From Artemia franciscana (Eukaryota > Arthropoda > Branchiopoda > Anostraca > Artemiidae), in NCBI RefSeq assembly GCF_032884065.1, contig NC_088881.1, positions 7,775,047 to 7,839,046 on the forward strand: a DNA stretch of 64,000 bases. Reading direction: 5' to 3'. Shown here piece after piece: positions 59,221-64,000 of this stretch; within the stretch, counting starts at the first letter, position 1; every line of letters begins with the position of its first letter. Under the pieces are notes generated by a model. It was given only the letters and a program-made list of their open reading frames with translations. It was not told the origin of the DNA and did not search any database. Position numbers and translations under genes: made by a program.

Positions 59221-59882
59221 TACTTAAGTATAAATAATTATCTATGAATAAACCTTTATTTATTATTTATTCAATAAAAGATAGGCTACAAATTTTTATC
59301 CAAATTTATCCTAGCCTATAAAAAAATTTCATATAAATTATATGTCAAATTTGGCTGACATGCATCCCAAAGCCTTAATGATCAGGTCTGTAAGATCACA
59401 GTGAATTAATTTATTTGTTTCCATTGTCAGTAATATATAATGAATCAAAGAAAGATAGTCAATGTTTTTAAACCAAGATAACCAGCTTAAAAAGAAAAGT
59501 TGGTGAATAGTTTAGCTTCACCAAAAGCTTTGTCAAGTAAGGTATATATAGATTTACCATTAATAGTTTGACTAATAAATTTCATTGTCTAGGCCTATGT
59601 TTGCTTTATGCAACAGCCTCTAGGTGATTCAAACTTTAGTTTACAACCAAAAAGTAATTTGTATTGCACATACTTTTGAGAATTTAATGTTTAGTTGAAC
59701 ACCTTTGAAATAGCTATTTGAAAAGATTGATAAACATAAGTCTTCAGAAGCTCATATCAAAGCAAATGGTAGCTGGATCAATTTCAAAGCAATTAAGGGT
59801 GGCATATCTAAACCAATAGCCAGAACTCTGTATTCAAATTGCAAGGAGATATAACAGAAAATCACTCACATATAGCTACACC

Positions 59883-59910
59883 CATGAAAGTGGTAGGTGC
59901 CACTTTCATG
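59883..59910. repeat. Short hairpin
   Basis: CATGAAAGTGG (59883-59893) and CCACTTTCATG (59900-59910) are perfect inverted repeats around a six-base loop. No associated gene. Confidence 0.6.
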
Positions 59911-60716
59911 CCCAGTGAACTCTCATTTTGAGGCTATAATGAACAGGAAGGCTCTCACAATTGAGATAATTTTTTACATTTGCTAGAAATAGTGATAGAA
60001 GAAAACCTAGGTCTTCAACCAAAACTAAAGTCTTAACAGAGGTAGTTTAGATCTAGACTGCCAAAATAAACTTGCTAGCACATTGGATGAGCTCTTGGAC
60101 AAACAAACAAGAAACTGAATTAAGAAATATTGAGTAATATGCAAAAACAAAGAAAAACACCACTTGAAAAAATAACAACTTAGTTTTATTATTAGGTTTA
60201 TTGAATTCAATGCTACCATCTGCAAGGAGACATTCCAAAGGGCTTGTCTTAAAAAATAGGTATAGTATACTTTGCTAAAACAATCAAGAATCTTGTTGAA
60301 AAGTATATAATAAAGAGCACCTGTGTGGCTCAATGCTGTGGTGGTGGAAGCATCATGAGTATAGCATGTAAGAGTGTTCAAGCTGTCATTAAATAGGTTG
60401 CACCACAAGCTAGGTATGTTCATTGCCATGCCCATCATCTAAATCTTGTACTAGTACAGTCATTAGCTTAGTGCATAGATGTGCAAAATTTCTTTTCTTG
60501 TGTCCAGATAATATGTGTTAATTAGTTGAAGTGCACCATGTCATATAGGCCTACTTTTTGGTAGAACCCAATAAGAACCTAGAATAAAGAGGATTGAGTT
60601 CAAACAGCTAGCAAACACACAACATTGCTAAAAGTTTCTGTCTGTTTAGAAAATATGGTTGCATTCAGGTGCTATTCTTAAAGCACCAAGGGCTATTTCA
60701 GATAAAAATAATTTAA

Positions 60717-60748
60717 ACCAGCAGTTTAAAATAATTTAAACTGCTGGT
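60717..60748. repeat. Short hairpin
   Basis: ACCAGCAGTTTAAA (60717-60730) and TTTAAACTGCTGGT (60735-60748) are perfect 14-base inverted repeats around ATAA. No associated gene. Confidence 0.7.
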
Positions 60749-61640
60749 GAAAATTGATCTCCTGTTCTTGTGTATTTTTCAAAATAATAAGCATCATCCT
60801 TGGTCTGATGGATATTGCAAAAAGCAACTCCAGTCCAAGATATAAATATTTTCAGATGTTAATTCTCTACTTCTAGCAGACAAGCAGCAGGTCCTACAGT
60901 TCTGATCTGAAAAAAAGGTCCAATTATAGTGGACAATAGAGGCTACTGTGCTGAGAGTATGTTAATATTTTCCTGGCTTACTGAAAAAGTTTGATTAAAT
61001 ATTAAACAAGCAGACATCTGATTAGCAATGATTTATGGTACAGTATAAAGCTCTAAATTGCATTTCTTATTATGAATATGTCATGTTTGGTAAATATATT
61101 TGTATATCAAGAAAAAATATATATTTATTTGCATAATGGAAGGTTCCTTTTCATCCCTTGTTCAAGTATTTTATCCTTAATCTAAAAGGGGTTTATACAA
61201 CAGCCCAAAACATGAGTGGATGATGTTAGCCAATCAACAGCCAGATTTCAAAGTGATTATGCTTATACCTTAAATGTGATTGTACTTAAAGTAATGATTT
61301 CTTTTATTGAAACATCTCAACTTATTTTGAAATATTTCATGAGCTGGCTCCATTTTTTTTCTTGAACAAATAAACAGCAGGTGTATCACTGGCTAAAATA
61401 TAGGGGGGAGGGGCAGTTTTTCACTGGCTAGTCATTTTATTGAATGTAGATTCAGACATTGGTTAAGTTTTGGAACAGTTCTAAATTTTCCACAATGCTT
61501 TGTACCCTTGTGAGGAGCAAACTTCTCCCTTATGCCCATTAAATGAGCCCTCCAGGTAACAAATATTCATGTATTAAAATTGTTTACTTTTCTAAACCAG
61601 AGCAGTACTAGCAAAATGTTAGAGAAGGGGTATCTAATCA

Positions 61641-63390
61641 AACAGTTCATGGTAACAAACTGTAGTAAGGAGCAACCCAGCTCAATAGTAAACGAAACTC
61701 TAAAAAACAGAATTTTGATCCTAAAAGATACAACAAAAGAATCGAATTTTCACGCCGGTTCTAAATATATAAGTTTCATCACATTTAGTCTTTGTCATCA
61801 AAAGTTACGAGCCTGAGAAAATTTGTCTTATTTTGGAAAATAGGGGGAAACATCTCCTAAAAGTCATAGAATCTTAACGAAAATCACACCATTGCATTCG
61901 GCATATCAGAGAACTCTATAACAAAAATTTCAAGCTCCTATCTAAAAAAAATGTACAATTTCGTATTTTTGCCAGACGACAAATCATGGGTGCATGTTTA
62001 TTTGTTTGTTTGTTTGTGTTTTTTTGTTTTTTTTTCGGGGGTCGTCGTATTGACCAAGTGGTCCTAGAGTGTCGCAAGAGGGCTCATTCTTACGGAAATT
62101 AAAAGTTCTAGTGCCCTTTTTAAGTGATCAAAAAATTGGAGTGCACCTAGGCCCCCTCCCACGCTCATTTTTTCCAAAAGTCAACGGATTAAAATTTTGA
62201 GATAGCCTTTTTGTTCTGCATAGTCGAAAACCATAATAACTATGTCCTTGGGAATGACTTGCTCCCCCACAATCCCTGGGGGAGGGGCTGCAAGTTACAA
62301 ACTTTGACCAGTGTTTACACATAGCAATGGTTATTGGGAAGTGTACAGACGTTTTCAGGGGGATTTCTTTGGTTTGGGGGGGGGGGGGTGGGGTTGATGG
62401 GAGTTGGATATGTGGGAGGATCTTTCCTTGGAGGAATATGTCATGGGCGAAGAAAAATTCAATGAAAAGGGCGCAGGATTTTCTAGCATTACTATAAAAA
62501 AACAATTAAAAAATAAACATGAAAACGTTTTTTCAATTGAAAGTAAGGAATAGCATTGAAATTTAAAACGAACAGAGATTATTACGCATATGAGGGGTTC
62601 TAAAAAACTTTAGCGTAAAGAGCGAGGTATTTAGGAGGAGATAAATACCTCGCTCTTTGTGCTAAAGTGTTTTTAGTAATTTCAACTTTTTATTCTACTG
62701 CCTTTTTGATTCAGGGGTCATTCTTAAAGAATTGGGACAAAACTTACGATTTAGTGTAAAGAGCAAGGTATTAACGAGGGTACAAACCCCCTCGTACACA
62801 TAATAAAAATATAATAAAAATAAAAATATAATAACATAGAATAAATAAATAATAAAAATATAAGAATATAGAAGTTTGTTATGTAAGTTAATTCTTAAGT
62901 TACGCATATTTTTTACTAATAAAAACGTTCGTTAAAAATTAAAAGTTCTAGTAGCCTTTTTAAGTAACCGAAAAATTGGGGGGCAGCTAGGCCTCCTTCC
63001 CTACCCCTTATTCCTCAAAAACGTCTGATCAAATCTAAGAGAAAGCCATTTAGCCAAAAAAAAATTAATATACAAATTTCATTTCAATAATTTATGTGCG
63101 GAGAGCCAAAATCAAACATGCATTAATTCAAAAACGTTCGGAAACCATTAAAACTTAAAACGAACAGAAATTACTCTGTATATGAAATGGGTTGTCCCCT
63201 CTGCAATCCCTCGCTCTTTACGCTAAAGTTTGACTCTTTGCCACAGTTCTACTTTTTAAAACAATTAAAAGCTTTAGCATAAAGAGCGAGGCGTTGAGGA
63301 GGGGACAACCCATTTCATATACGGAGTAATTTCTGTTCGTTTTAAGTCTTAATGTTGCTCCTTACTTTCAGTTAAAAAAACTAGTTTTTT
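61641..63390 (-). repeat. Foldback repeat family, full-length unit in reverse
   Basis: It begins at the palindromic terminus (CAGTTCATGGTAACAAACTG), runs through the distal, middle and proximal tracts, and ends with an inverted repeat (about 63147-63385) and GTTAAAAAAACTAGTT. It contains the frame 62505-62128 (minus), the counterpart of the frames at 17836 and 44341. An AT-rich insertion near 62795-62865 distinguishes this copy. Confidence 0.72.
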
Positions 63391-64000
63391 TTATTTAATC
63401 TTACCATCAAAGATTAAGGTTTTGCTAAGCAGTGCAAACACAGTGTTAAAAAAATTAAAGGAATAAAAGGTTTTCTGTTTTTTCTCATATTTTATAACTC
63501 AGTTTCTTTATAAGCCTGTTATAGACATCATGGAGGGGTGTCTGCATTGCCTGGAACCATTTGTTTACAATCTTTATGATGAAAATGTGAGAAGAGGACA
63601 TGTTCAATATCAAATACCAGACCACCAGATGATTGGCCTTGTAACCTATGGAAATAATACTGTTTTGAGGATTTAATTTAGGAGATATAATCAAAGTCTG
63701 GCTGGGGCAGTGTAGAGAATAGGATAAATGATGGATGAATGATAGTCAATCATCCATTCTAGATAAGAACTAAGGTAGAAAGGCACAGAGTAAGGGCAAT
63801 TAAAATAGTCAGTGAGTTCTATGAGTGATTTGAAGGTATTTGGAGACCCCAATAAAAGTTTTTTAAAGATAAATGACTGACCATGTCCACAGGACTTTGC
63901 AGGCAATTGGGTAGCTGAGATTGCTCATACTATATGAGCCCTGTCTACAGGGAAAGCCCACTGGAATTGCAATGGAAGGACAAGAGTTGTAGCTGGGCAA
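63391..64000. other. Unannotated end of the window
   Basis: No gene recognised. The run GTCAATCATCCATTCTAGAT at about 63749 loosely resembles 24250-24270 (CCAATCATCCATCCATCC), which may be a shared minor repeat. Confidence 0.3.

Larger units (their letters stand above)
56151..61640. other. 5.5-kb stretch with no recognised gene
   Basis: Frames of 60-140 codons exist (57599-57240, 58157-58396, 60438-60025), but none has a motif or splice context I can support. Small structures within it are listed separately. It is AT-rich and has some short tandem repeats; it could be intron or intergenic DNA. Confidence 0.35.

Noticed and set aside
60025-60438. Minus-strand 137-codon hydrophobic frame
   Set aside because: Composition follows the AT-rich DNA; no conserved motif, no supporting neighbours.

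Overview
The window is eukaryotic nuclear DNA: split coding exons with GT-AG introns, poly(A) signals, AT-rich intergenic DNA and many transposable-element (TE) families typical of animals. An invertebrate, probably an arthropod, is the best guess. A branchiopod crustacean such as Artemia is possible but cannot be shown from the sequence. Only one host gene is convincing: the last four exons (1379-5390, + strand) of an SLC17-type anion transporter, whose 5' exons must lie upstream of the window. A tRNA-derived SINE sits in its last intron.

The remaining ~58 kb is almost entirely mobile DNA. From left to right: a non-autonomous Helitron (5894-7637); a block of an unclassified foldback repeat family (8580-13092); a decayed LINE on the minus strand (13093-16938); more foldback repeats (16968-18930); two Helitrons that look nested, one inside the AT array of the other (19280-21978), with helicase remnants; more foldback repeats with LINE fragments between them (22084-25935); a truncated pogo/Tigger-like transposon copy (26203-28825) facing a complete but inactivated second copy (29362-33404); a LINE fragment (34414-36347); and a duplicate of the pogo target site without the transposon (36348-37150).

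The right part holds a Helentron-like element (about 37222-39790) coding for the end of a PIF1-type helicase joined to an endonuclease/exonuclease/phosphatase-like domain, a full foldback repeat (43470-45122), two adjacent ~2.7 kb copies of an unclassified terminal-inverted-repeat element (47365-50035 and 50052-55279), a hAT-like element inserted in the second of these and carrying a LINE gag-like ORF1 (52696-55227), a perfect 103-bp inverted repeat made from a LINE reverse-transcriptase fragment (55720-55958), a ~5.5 kb stretch with no recognisable gene, and another full foldback repeat (61641-63390).

No TE gene here is clearly intact: every transposase, helicase and reverse transcriptase has frameshifts, stops or truncations. 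The most informative structures are the nesting relationships: the filled and empty pogo target sites, the Helitron in an AT array, and the LINE cargo inside a hAT-like element. The least explained is the foldback family, present in about ten full or partial copies.
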